Position numbers and translations under genes: made by a program
Source of the DNA: Hymenobacter sp.
GTDB taxonomy: Bacteria > Bacteroidota > Bacteroidia > Cytophagales > Hymenobacteraceae
Length of the DNA: 9,912 nucleotides
Direction of reading: 5' to 3'
NCBI GenBank assembly: GCA_025362615.1
Contig: JANYFQ010000004.1
Coordinates: forward strand, 1-9,912
Notes under the pieces: generated by a model
What the model was told of the DNA's origin: nothing
Databases searched by the model: none
The model's input: the letters and a program-made list of their open reading frames with translations, nothing else
In this document: positions 1-6,983 of the stretch, one piece after another
How positions within the stretch are numbered: position 1 is the first letter of the stretch
Layout of the letters: each line of letters starts with the position of its first letter

Positions 1-196
1 GGACGGCCGAAAAATCCGCCCGCCCGCACCGCCTGTGGCCTCAACCGACTTTCTAAACAGCTTCGATGAAAGTACCTTGACCATCCAAACAGCCCCAACA
101 ATCAGGTCAAAAATCTGGAGGCAATCAAGCGCGTGACAACCAGACGCGTCCAAGCGCAACCAGGTGCGTCAGCGCCGCATCCGTTTGAATCTGCGG
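1..196. other. Left-edge stretch without a supportable gene
   Basis: This region lies downstream of the leftward porin gene and runs to the window edge. Two short open frames reach the edge: a rightward one ending in TGA at 134-136, which could be the tail of a gene, and a leftward one starting at an ATG at 82-84, which could be the head of a gene. Neither shows a recognisable motif, and third-position GC in both is lower than in the solid genes of the window. I cannot choose between them. A short degenerate direct repeat lies at 137-174. No convincing terminator for the porin gene is visible. Confidence 0.4.
137..174. repeat. Degenerate tandem direct repeat, two copies of about 19 bp
   Basis: The unit CAACCAGACGCGTCCAAGCG (137-156) is followed directly by a copy with one deletion near each end, starting CAACCAG (157-163) and continuing GTGCGTC, AGCG (to 174). 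A weaker, shortened relative may precede it at 122-136. The repeat lies in non-coding sequence just past the porin stop codon. It has no evident function and may be a local slippage duplication. Confidence 0.45.
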
Positions 197-2137
197 TCAG
201 TTGTAGAAGTTCCACTTGATGCCCAGCGTAAAACGCCGGGGGTAAGCGGTGTAATAAGGCGTAGTGAAATAACCGCCGTAAAAAATACCCTCGTTGAGGT
301 ACGACACTTTCAGAAAGACATCCACCGTTTTGATATCGGCCGAAAAAAAAGCATTTGCCACCGCGTAGTTGCGAATGGTAAAATGGTCCTGCACGTAAAA
401 TTGTTGGGTGCTGGGGCTGTAATCGTAGCCCCGGAACGTGGACTGATAATACACTTCGATGCCGGTTTGGGCCGCGATGGCATTTTTAAACAGCCGCCGC
501 TGGTAGTACGTCCGCGACTCGGCCACGAGGGCCGGTACGCGCAGCCCCGCCCCGTTGCCGCCCTGCGTGTAGGTAGCCTGATTATCAAACACAAATTGGC
601 CCAGACGCACCCGATGCCGCACGGTGCCAATGAGCAACTGCTTGGTGTCAACAAGCTGCTCCGGCTCGGCGTTGGCGTTGTAAAACACCAGGTTGCTGAT
701 GTTGGCCACCGCCCCGCTCAGCTCGATGGAATGGTCGGCGGCACCGGGCAGCCGTTGGCGCAAGCGCACGGTAAGCTGGTCGGTACTGGTGTTGGCAAAG
801 ATGCTCTCGTTGTTGCCGTCGAGATTATTCCAGGCGTAGTGGTTGCCCGAAAAACGCTGTTGCGTAAGCGTGGGCGCGTAGGACGTGCGCAGCAACTCGG
901 CCGACAGCGGACCGGTGCGAGCCGAAGCCCGGAGCCAATATTCGTTGAAAAGCTTGTACTCGCCGGCGGCTTCGATGGCGTAGATGCGATACCGAAACGC
1001 GGCCGTACCGCCCAGAAAAATCTGGCCATAATTCAGCGTTTCGAAGGCCGGGGTCAAATTCAAGGTTTTGGCATCGGGGGCACTGCCCAACCCACTGCTG
1101 CTGAGGCTGGCATCGCGGCGGCGGGCGTAGAGGCGGTACTCGACGGCGGCGGTACGGCCCAGTACGCCCAGGGTATTTTCGACCTGCCGGTACTCGGCGC
1201 GGTCGAGCGTGGCGAACGTATTGCGGCGGGTGCGCGGGTAGTAAAGCAAGCGCCCGCCGGTCGTGTCAGTTGTCAGGCCCTGGTCGAAAAAGCTGTTGTA
1301 CTGCCGCTGCGCGTCGAAAACGTGGTAGAGCGTCAGGCCCCGCCCCAGCAGGCGGTAGGTTTGCAGGAAATGGAGTTGGTCGCGGTCGTCTTCGTTTTGA
1401 GCCGTGGTGAGGTACACGCGCTGCTTTTCGTACTTAAACAAGTCGCGCGGGCGCACTTCGGCCCGAAACGGCCGGATGCCGCCCTGCTCGATGGCCCGGT
1501 GCCGCCCACCCACAAAGCTAAACAACAGGTGGTAGCGTTCGTCGTCGGTTTGAAAACGGCCAAAAAAGAGCAAGCCGTTGTGCTCCACCAAGCCATCGCG
1601 GGCGCTGACGGCCCCCAGGATTTTATTGCTGGCAATGCGCTCGTAGCTGGCCCCGATGCTAAAATTCTTCTTGAAGCTGCGGCTGTAAGTAAATTCAAAA
1701 ATCTGCTCGCCCGAACTTGACTGCACCACTTTAAAGAACGAATACGGCGAGCGCGAATCGTAATACGGCGTGTTGGCGGCATTGCGAAAATAGCGGTCGA
1801 ATGCCGTGCGCCCCATTCGCGCCCCAAGCTGCAAATTAGGCACGAACAACAACGGCCGCGAAGCCGACCCCATCGTACCCAAATCCTGCTGAAACGTACT
1901 GTCGTAGAGCCAAAAGCGGCTTTGAGCGGCGCGGGTAAGGGTGGTGTCGAGCGGCGCTCCGGCCGTGGAATCGCGGAGCACTTCGGCCTCCAGCACCACG
2001 CGGGTGGTGCGCGGGCCGTAGCGCACCGTAGTGGAGTCGTCGAGTATCTGGGCGTGGGCAGCCCGACCAAAAAACAGCCCCAGCAGCAGCAGCAGCAGGC
2101 TAATTTTTGTTGCAAACAATGGATGATAAACCTTCAA
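197..2137 (-). CDS. Putative outer-membrane beta-barrel porin (Bacteroidota putative porin family)
   Basis: The product is about 646 residues. It is probably exported by Sec and inserted in the outer membrane as a beta-barrel; the substrate is unknown. The N-terminus is a textbook type I signal peptide: MKVYHP, a hydrophobic core of six leucines, then a likely cleavage AHA^Q after residue 29. The rest is rich in alternating aromatic and polar segments (many Tyr, Phe, Arg, Thr) typical of amphipathic beta strands, and it ends in strand-like IKWNFYN with an aromatic close to the C-terminus. Length and pattern fit the family annotated as putative porin in Cytophagales. No ATG lies in frame near the signal peptide, so TTG at 2135-2137 is chosen; a second TTG at 2117-2119 would leave a shorter n-region. 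The frame stays open far upstream into lpxK, but that extension is the shadow of lpxK. The gene begins 59 bp after lpxK on the same strand and may be co-transcribed with it. Family call is fairly sure, function is not. Confidence 0.8.
   Translation of the reverse strand: MKVYHPLFATKISLLLLLLGLFFGRAAHAQILDDSTTVRYGPRTTRVVLEAEVLRDSTAGAPLDTTLTRAAQSRFWLYDSTFQQDLGTMGSASRPLLFVPNLQLGARMGRTAFDRYFRNAANTPYYDSRSPYSFFKVVQSSSGEQIFEFTYSRSFKKNFSIGASYERIASNKILGAVSARDGLVEHNGLLFFGRFQTDDERYHLLFSFVGGRHRAIEQGGIRPFRAEVRPRDLFKYEKQRVYLTTAQNEDDRDQLHFLQTYRLLGRGLTLYHVFDAQRQYNSFFDQGLTTDTTGGRLLYYPRTRRNTFATLDRAEYRQVENTLGVLGRTAAVEYRLYARRRDASLSSSGLGSAPDAKTLNLTPAFETLNYGQIFLGGTAAFRYRIYAIEAAGEYKLFNEYWLRASARTGPLSAELLRTSYAPTLTQQRFSGNHYAWNNLDGNNESIFANTSTDQLTVRLRQRLPGAADHSIELSGAVANISNLVFYNANAEPEQLVDTKQLLIGTVRHRVRLGQFVFDNQATYTQGGNGAGLRVPALVAESRTYYQRRLFKNAIAAQTGIEVYYQSTFRGYDYSPSTQQFYVQDHFTIRNYAVANAFFSADIKTVDVFLKVSYLNEGIFYGGYFTTPYYTAYPRRFTLGIKWNFYN
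2081..2098 (-). repeat. (CTG)6 triplet run inside the porin signal peptide
   Basis: Six perfect CTG codons in a row on the coding strand (CAG on the plus strand) encode six leucines that form most of the hydrophobic core of the porin signal peptide (residues 14-19). Gain or loss of units would stay in frame and lengthen or shorten the core without breaking the gene. Confidence 0.85.
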
Positions 2138-2196
2138 ACCGCAAATAAAAACTGGTGGTGAGTCGGCCGGCCCGGGCGGCCCGAAAAGCTTCAAAT

Positions 2197-3279
2197 TTAC
2201 CACTGCTCCGCCGCCGCCGCCGGGCGTGGGAGGTAGCGGAGGCGTGTTCGCACCTGCGCCGCGCCGTCGTCCAAAAACGCCACGGCCACCGGAATCGTGT
2301 AAACCGGCAGCCGCATTAGCAGGTCCAGCAGCGGCGGGGTTTGCAGGCGCGCGGCATCTTTGGTGGTGGTGAAAATGGGCCACCCCGGCTGCCAGTGCGC
2401 TCGCAAACTTAAAATATTCGGCGTTGTAAACACATGATGGTCGGGTAGTTTTGCATGGTATTGAATGGTGTAGCCCAGCGTTTGAAGGTGCTCGCACAGC
2501 GGCCCCGGCCGGGCGATGCCGGTAAGCAACAGGGCCGGGCCAGGCAGCGGCAACAACGCGGTAGCCGCCGGGGTCAGCGGCTGCGGCGGCGCGTAGGCGT
2601 AGGCCGAAAAAAGTACCGGCGTGCCGGGCCGGGCGTAGCGGGCCACTTGCGCCGCCACGGCCCGCTGGCTGCTCACCGAAGCCGTGGCCGGGCACTTCGT
2701 AACAATCACCAAATCGGCCCGTTGCGTCCCGGCGCGGGCCTCGCGCAGGCGGCCGGCGGGCAGCACGAAATCGGCGTAAAAAGGCCGTTCCCACTCGGTG
2801 AGCAGGAGGTTGAGCGCGGGCCGCACGGCCCGGTGCTGGTAAGCATCATCGAGGACGACGACGGTGGTTTCGGGGTGCTTTTGCAGCAGCAGCAGAACAC
2901 CCAAACGGCGCTTTTCGGCCACCGCCACCGGCACTTTGCCCCGCCCAAACTGCTCGAAATACTGCCAGGGTTCGTCGCCCACCGTGGCCGCCGAATCGGT
3001 GGGGCCGGCTAGGCGCGGGCCGCTGCTGACGCGGCCGTAGCCCCGGCTCAGAATGGCCGGGCGGTGGCCCAGCGCCTGTAATTCCTGCACCAACCAAGTT
3101 ACGTGCGGCGTTTTGCCGGTGCCGCCCACCCGCAAGTTGCCCACGCCCACCAGCGGCACGGCAAAAGCGTATGACTTCTTCCAGCCCTTGTCATACAACC
3201 AGTTGCGCCCAGCCAGCACCGTTGCGTACAGCCACGAAAACGGAAATAAAAGCCAGCGCAACAGACGAGAGGAAAGCAA
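2197..3279 (-). CDS. lpxK: Tetraacyldisaccharide 4'-kinase LpxK (lipid A synthesis)
   Basis: LpxK phosphorylates the 4' position of the lipid A disaccharide 1-phosphate with ATP at the cytoplasmic face of the inner membrane, giving lipid IVA. The 360-residue product matches the family in length. Visible marks in order: a hydrophobic N-terminal membrane anchor (about residues 6-24); a Walker A P-loop GNLRVGGTGKTP (47-58); SRGYGR (78-83); GDEP (101-104), whose Asp matches a conserved family position; LDDAYQH (143-149), the family DDxxQH block; LPDHHVF (278-284) and TTTKDAARL (304-312), both typical C-terminal LpxK motifs. The start is TTG at 3277-3279; another in-frame TTG lies at 3259-3261 and would give MRWLLFPF. 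A -7 type promoter element lies only a few bases upstream of the longer start, which favours the shorter start or a leaderless message. The porin gene follows 59 bp downstream. Function is secure; the exact N-terminus is not. Confidence 0.95.
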   Translation of the reverse strand: MLSSRLLRWLLFPFSWLYATVLAGRNWLYDKGWKKSYAFAVPLVGVGNLRVGGTGKTPHVTWLVQELQALGHRPAILSRGYGRVSSGPRLAGPTDSAATVGDEPWQYFEQFGRGKVPVAVAEKRRLGVLLLLQKHPETTVVVLDDAYQHRAVRPALNLLLTEWERPFYADFVLPAGRLREARAGTQRADLVIVTKCPATASVSSQRAVAAQVARYARPGTPVLFSAYAYAPPQPLTPAATALLPLPGPALLLTGIARPGPLCEHLQTLGYTIQYHAKLPDHHVFTTPNILSLRAHWQPGWPIFTTTKDAARLQTPPLLDLLMRLPVYTIPVAVAFLDDGAAQVRTRLRYLPRPAAAAEQW

Positions 3280-3283
3280 GTCA

Positions 3284-3291
3284 CAAAATTA
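3284..3291 (-). promoter_or_regulatory. Candidate Bacteroidota -7 element for lpxK
   Basis: On the minus strand the sequence reads TAATTTTG, an exact match to the TAnnTTTG -7 element of the Bacteroidota primary sigma factor. No clear TTG/TTTG -33 element is seen 17-23 bases upstream, so the match could be chance. If used, transcription would begin about at position 3280, almost on the lpxK start codon. Confidence 0.4.
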
Positions 3292-3415
3292 CACGGCTTC
3301 CGCCCGGCCCGCTTGGTCATCCCGCGCCACGACCACCCAAACAGTTGATGCAACCGGGCGTTCTTTGTGTTTTTCAACGCCCCACTGCAAGCGCCTTCCG
3401 CCCGCCCTACCAAAA

Positions 3416-3448
3416 ATTCCTCATTCCCCATTCTTCGTTCCTCATTTA
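3416..3448 (+). repeat. Degenerate heptamer tandem repeat upstream of the NIF3 gene
   Basis: The stretch resolves into 7-base units: a partial ATTCC, then TCATTCC (3421-3427), CCATTCT (3428-3434), TCGTTCC (3435-3441) and TCATTTA (3442-3448), after which an A-run leads into the ATG at 3454. The consensus is TCATTCC. It is a pyrimidine-rich, AT-richer island in a GC-rich setting and occupies the leader just before the start codon. Similar short heptamer arrays are known in some cyanobacterial spacers; the resemblance is to the style of repeat, and homology is not implied. Confidence 0.55.
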
Positions 3449-3453
3449 AAAAA

Positions 3454-4575
3454 ATGCCCACCGTCCGCGACCTTGCCCGGCTCATCGAAGCCGCCGCGCC
3501 CCTGCCCTACCAGGAAAGCTACGATAATGCCGGCCTGCAATGCGGCGACCCGAACGCTGAAATTCAGGCAGTTCTGGTGGCGCTCGATTGTACGCCCGCC
3601 GTTGTGGCCGAGGCCGTGCGGCGTGGTTGCAACGTGGTACTGGTGCATCACCCGGTGGTGTTTCGGCCGCTCAAACGCCTCACCGGGGCCAACGACGTGG
3701 AGCGCACCCTCATCGCGGCCCTCAAAAACGACGTGGCCATCTACGCCGCCCACACCAACCTCGACAACGTGCGCGGCGGAGTGAACGACAAGCTGGCCCA
3801 AAAACTGGGCTTGCTGAATGTGAAGACGTTGGCTCCGCTCAGCGGCATCCTGGCCCGCCTCAGCACCTACGTGCCCGACCGCCCCAGCGACCAGAAAACC
3901 GGCCTGGCCGACCGCGTTTTGCAGGCCCTGTACGCCGCCGGGGCCGGCCAAATCGGGGCCTACCGCGATTGCAGCTTTCAGCACACCGGCACTGGGAGCT
4001 TCACGCCCGACGCGGGCACCCGGCCGGCCATCGGCACGCCGCAACAGCCCGAAATCGTGCCCGAGCGCCGGCTGGAAGTGCTGCTGCCGCTGCATCGCCA
4101 GGCGGCTGTGTTGCAGGCCCTGCGCACGGCTCATCCTTACGAAGAAGTTGCTTACGAGCTGGTTAAGTTGGAAAACCAAGACCAGAACATCGGGGCCGGA
4201 GCCGTGGGCGAGCTGCCCGCCGCCCTGGAGCCGGCGGCGTTCCGGGCACTGCTGAAAGAACGGCTCAACGTGCCCGTGGTGCGCTATACTGCTTTCGAGA
4301 GGCCCATCCACCGGGTGGCGGTATGCGGCGGAGCGGGGGCTTTTTTGATTGGCAACGCCCGCGCTGCCGGGGCCGATGCCTACGTGACCGGCGACGTGAA
4401 ATACCACGAGTTTTTTGGAGCCGAAGGCCAGCTCATGCTCTGCGACGTGGGCCATTTCGAGAGCGAGCAGTACACGAACGAGGTGTTTTGGGATTTGCTA
4501 ACCGCCGGTTTTGGGCGTACTTTTGCGGTCTTGTTTGCCGAAACCCCCACCAATCCCGTACAGTATGACTGCTAA
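3454..4575 (+). CDS. NIF3/DUF34 family dinuclear metal-binding protein (YqfO type)
   Basis: This 373-residue protein belongs to the NIF3-like family (DUF34, often labelled GTP cyclohydrolase 1 type 2 or Nif3-like dinuclear metal center hexameric protein). The physiological role is unsettled; I do not assign cyclohydrolase activity. The metal site is complete: VHHP with His65/His66, AHTNLD with His100 and Asp104, and near the C-terminus DVGHFESE with His334 and Glu338, the same pattern as E. coli YbgI. About residues 132-240 form the extra PII/CutA-like insert of the longer YqfO type, with GAGQIGAY, CSF, GTGSF and AHPYEEVAYEL. The ATG at 3454 is chosen because the family N-terminus begins there; it has no Shine-Dalgarno motif but seven A residues counting the A of ATG, as usual in Bacteroidota. 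An in-frame GTG at 3367 would add a tail unlike the family. The 3' end overlaps the zinc-ribbon gene by 11 bp, implying one transcript and coupled translation. Confidence 0.93.
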   Translation: MPTVRDLARLIEAAAPLPYQESYDNAGLQCGDPNAEIQAVLVALDCTPAVVAEAVRRGCNVVLVHHPVVFRPLKRLTGANDVERTLIAALKNDVAIYAAHTNLDNVRGGVNDKLAQKLGLLNVKTLAPLSGILARLSTYVPDRPSDQKTGLADRVLQALYAAGAGQIGAYRDCSFQHTGTGSFTPDAGTRPAIGTPQQPEIVPERRLEVLLPLHRQAAVLQALRTAHPYEEVAYELVKLENQDQNIGAGAVGELPAALEPAAFRALLKERLNVPVVRYTAFERPIHRVAVCGGAGAFLIGNARAAGADAYVTGDVKYHEFFGAEGQLMLCDVGHFESEQYTNEVFWDLLTAGFGRTFAVLFAETPTNPVQYDC

Positions 4576-5332
4576 AACCGCCGCCGTGGCCCCCGCCGAA
4601 GTCACCGTTGCCGCCAAGCTCGAAGCCCTGCTCACCTTGCAGCAGCTCGACTCGCAGCTCGACGAAATCCGGCGCGTGCGCGGCGACTTGCCCGAAGAGG
4701 TGCAGGATTTGGAGGATGAAATTGCTGGCTATGAAGTGCGGGTGAAGAAATTCGACGAAGAAATTCAGGGCTTGCAGGATTTCGTCAAGAGCCGCAAACT
4801 CGCCAGCAAGGAGGCCGAAAACCTCATCAAAAAGTACGACGAGCAACAGCAAAACGTCCGCAACAACCGCGAGTACGAAGCCATTGGCAAGGAAATCGAG
4901 CTGCAGCGCCTCGAAATTCAAATTTCAGACAAGAAAATTAAGGAGTCGCAGTACCAGATGGACGTGAAAAACGCCGAAATCGCCGGTACCAAAAGCAAGC
5001 TTGACGAGCGCCGCAAGGACCTCACCAACAAAAAGGGCGAACTCGACACCATTGTGGCTGAAAATGAGGAAGAAGAGCGGGGCATCATGGTGCAACGCGA
5101 AGCGGCGGTGTCCCCCATCGAAGAGCGCCTACTGACGGCTTACCACCGGGTGCGCGGCAACGTCCGCAACGGCTTGGCCGTGGTGCTGGTGCGCCGCGAT
5201 GCCTGCGGCGGCTGCTTCAACTCGGTGCCGCCCCAGCGGCAAGCCGACATCATCTCGCACAAAAAAATCATCGTCTGCGAACACTGCGGCCGCATTTTGG
5301 CCGACGTGGAGAGCCGCGCCAGCGTCAATTAA
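4565..5332 (+). CDS. Coiled-coil C4-type zinc-ribbon protein (DUF164/CT398-like)
   Basis: This 255-residue cytoplasmic protein has two parts. Residues about 15-185 are a long charged helical hairpin with coiled-coil spacing, including the family signature NNREYEAIGKEIE (100-112). Residues about 200-250 are a zinc ribbon with two Cys pairs, Cys214-x2-Cys217 and Cys238-x2-Cys241, expected to bind one zinc ion. There is no signal peptide. This is the architecture of the C4-type zinc-ribbon family (PF02591 in my memory), whose best-studied members are CT398 of Chlamydia and HP0958 of Helicobacter; the latter is linked to flagellar/RpoN functions that are unlikely to apply here. The molecular job in Bacteroidota is unknown. 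The ATG at 4565 lies inside the end of the NIF3 gene (11 bp overlap), so the two proteins are probably made together and may act together. A strong terminator follows 22 bp after the stop. Confidence 0.9.
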   Translation: MTAKTAAVAPAEVTVAAKLEALLTLQQLDSQLDEIRRVRGDLPEEVQDLEDEIAGYEVRVKKFDEEIQGLQDFVKSRKLASKEAENLIKKYDEQQQNVRNNREYEAIGKEIELQRLEIQISDKKIKESQYQMDVKNAEIAGTKSKLDERRKDLTNKKGELDTIVAENEEEERGIMVQREAAVSPIEERLLTAYHRVRGNVRNGLAVVLVRRDACGGCFNSVPPQRQADIISHKKIIVCEHCGRILADVESRASVN

Positions 5333-5354
5333 TCGTTGGTTTGCAGTTGATTTG

Positions 5355-5388
5355 AAGGGAGGAACGGCGCAGGTCGTTCCTCTTTTTT
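5355..5388 (+). terminator. Rho-independent terminator after the NIF3/zinc-ribbon pair
   Basis: GAGGAACG (5359-5366) pairs with CGTTCCTC (5375-5382); the stem can extend inward by a G-U and a C-G pair to a 4-base GCAG loop and outward by G-U and A-U pairs. It runs straight into a tract of seven T residues from 5383. It is placed correctly to end the transcript of the two upstream genes. Confidence 0.9.
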
Positions 5389-5441
5389 TATAGCCGTTTT
5401 ACGCCGTCACCTCGCGCCAACACCGCCAACACCGCTACCCG

Positions 5442-6965
5442 ATGACGCACCGCTCAAAACTGTGGTTTCTCAGCGTAGCAACCGCTTGGGCTTTGCTGGC
5501 GGCTACCCCTATCCACCGCGCTGACCAGGAGCTTAATAGCGCCGAAAAGCCAACAACTAATAAACAACAACCACCGGGTGCCCTCTCCCCCGCCTGCCGC
5601 CGCGCCTACGCCGAGGTGTTGATGTTTCGGCTGACCGCCGCCCGGCAATTGCTGCGCAATGAAACAGGCCCCGGTGCCCTGCTTGTGGCCGATTGCGCCG
5701 ATTTTATGGAGCTGCTCGTGAGCCAGGATGCCGGCCGCTACCCCGCCATCGTCGCCGCGCAGGAGGCTCGTTTGAGTCAGTTGAACGGGTTGCCGGGCGG
5801 TGTGCTGCGCGATTACGCCCGCGCCGAGGTTCGTTTGCACTTAGGTATCAATCAATTAGTATTCAACCACGAGATTGTAGGCGGTTTGAATTTACGGCAG
5901 GCTTTTCATCAGATGGAGGCCGTGGCCAGGCGCTACCCCGGCTTTCTGCCCGCTCGCAAAACGCTGGGGCTGTGTCAGTTTGCCGTGGGGGCACTACCCG
6001 AAGGCTACCATTGGCTCCTGACACTGCTGGGCCTGAGCGGCAACGTGGAAACCGGCCTGCAAAACCTGACGCGCGCCGCCAGCGAACTGCATGATTTTCA
6101 GACCGAAAGTCGCATTTATTTGTCCCTCATCCGCGAAGGCTACTACAAGCAGCCTGCCGAGGCCCTGCGGCTGGCCGAACAACTCCAAATCCAACAGCCC
6201 GAAAGCCTGCTCTTCAGCTACTTGTGCGTCAGCCTCAACAAGCGCCAGCACCACGCCGATGCCGCCCTAGCCGCTTACCGCGCCCGGCCTACTGGTCCCG
6301 GCTACCTGCCCGTCGCCTACCTCGACCACATGGTGGCCGATTTACTGCTTTACCAAGGCAATTACGCGGCCTCGGAACAGCGCAACCTGGCCTTTTTGGC
6401 GACCTACCGGGGCCGGCACTACCGCAAGGATGCGGCCTTCAAACTTTACCTTGCGGCCTGGCTGGGGGGGCAGCCCGTGGGCCAGACGGCCCGCTACCGG
6501 CAACAAATAAACGAAGCCGGACCCACTGACATTGAAGAAGATAACTACGCCCAGCACTTTTACCACGACGCGCTGGTCCTCAACCCCACGCTGACCCGCG
6601 CCCGCCTGCAAACAGACGGCGGCTACTGCCGCCCGGCACTGGCCACGTTGCGCCTGCTGCGCCTGCCGCCCACCGCCTCCCTGCGCGACCAAATTGAAGA
6701 GCCTTACCGCCGCGCCCGCGCTTACCAGGGCCTCGCCCGCCCCGACTCGGCGCGGCTGGCGTTCGAGCGAACGCTGGCCGTTTCGGGGCCGTCGGCTCCT
6801 TATTATTTTGCCCCGCAGGCCGCGCTTGAGTTAGGCTATTACGCCCAGGCCAGTGGCCAGAAACCACTGGCCCGCAGCTACTTCGAGCGTTGTTTGCGCT
6901 ACCCGTGGCACGAATATAAAAACAGCACCGACGCCAAAGCCAATCTGGCCTTGCGCGGGTTGTAA
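5442..6965 (+). CDS. Exported TPR-like helical-repeat protein, resembling Iml2/TTC39 proteins
   Basis: The 507-residue product starts with a probable signal peptide (MTHRSKLWFL, hydrophobic to about residue 22, possible cleavage after Ala27), so it should be periplasmic or membrane-attached. The rest is almost all amphipathic helices with TPR-like spacing, many A/L/Y positions and no catalytic motif. A block at about 189-212 containing LLGLSGNVETGLQNL and the C-terminal block at 453-507, with YYFAPQAALELGYYAQASG followed by YPWHEYKNS and DAKANLAL, resemble in order and spacing the equivalent blocks of eukaryotic Iml2/TTC39 (DUF3808) proteins, as I remember them. This is a remembered pattern, not an alignment. 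A linker of about 20 residues after the signal peptide is rich in Asn, Gln, Pro and Thr. The gene follows the terminator at 5355-5388, so it should have its own promoter, which I cannot locate. pabB begins 18 bp later, so both may be co-transcribed. Function unknown; a scaffold or protein-binding role is only a guess. Confidence 0.8.
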   Translation: MTHRSKLWFLSVATAWALLAATPIHRADQELNSAEKPTTNKQQPPGALSPACRRAYAEVLMFRLTAARQLLRNETGPGALLVADCADFMELLVSQDAGRYPAIVAAQEARLSQLNGLPGGVLRDYARAEVRLHLGINQLVFNHEIVGGLNLRQAFHQMEAVARRYPGFLPARKTLGLCQFAVGALPEGYHWLLTLLGLSGNVETGLQNLTRAASELHDFQTESRIYLSLIREGYYKQPAEALRLAEQLQIQQPESLLFSYLCVSLNKRQHHADAALAAYRARPTGPGYLPVAYLDHMVADLLLYQGNYAASEQRNLAFLATYRGRHYRKDAAFKLYLAAWLGGQPVGQTARYRQQINEAGPTDIEEDNYAQHFYHDALVLNPTLTRARLQTDGGYCRPALATLRLLRLPPTASLRDQIEEPYRRARAYQGLARPDSARLAFERTLAVSGPSAPYYFAPQAALELGYYAQASGQKPLARSYFERCLRYPWHEYKNSTDAKANLALRGL

Positions 6966-6983
6966 GGCCCAACTCCCTAAAAA

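Noticed and set aside
144..170. Inverted GACGC/GCGTC as a terminator of the porin gene
   Set aside because: The stem is only about 5 bp with a long loop and no T-tract on the minus strand, so it is not a credible terminator.
164..1720. 518-codon rightward frame opposite the porin
   Set aside because: It is antisense to a gene with a clear signal peptide and beta-barrel pattern; long antisense frames are expected in GC-rich DNA. It shows no known motif.
197..2794. One 865-codon leftward frame covering the porin and much of lpxK
   Set aside because: The upstream 219 codons are a second frame of lpxK with Pro/Arg/Gly/Ala-rich composition; the signal peptide begins at 2137, so the gene starts there.
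3331..3372. A TTG ... TTCTTTG pair as a NIF3 promoter
   Set aside because: The -7 match lacks the TA and the spacing is about 13 bases, too short for the Bacteroidota consensus.
3367..3453. GTG start that extends the NIF3 protein by 29 residues
   Set aside because: The added residues run through the heptamer repeat and do not look like the family N-terminus, which begins at the ATG at 3454.
3442..4455. 337-codon leftward frame opposite the NIF3 gene
   Set aside because: Antisense shadow of a gene with a complete metal site; no family resemblance.
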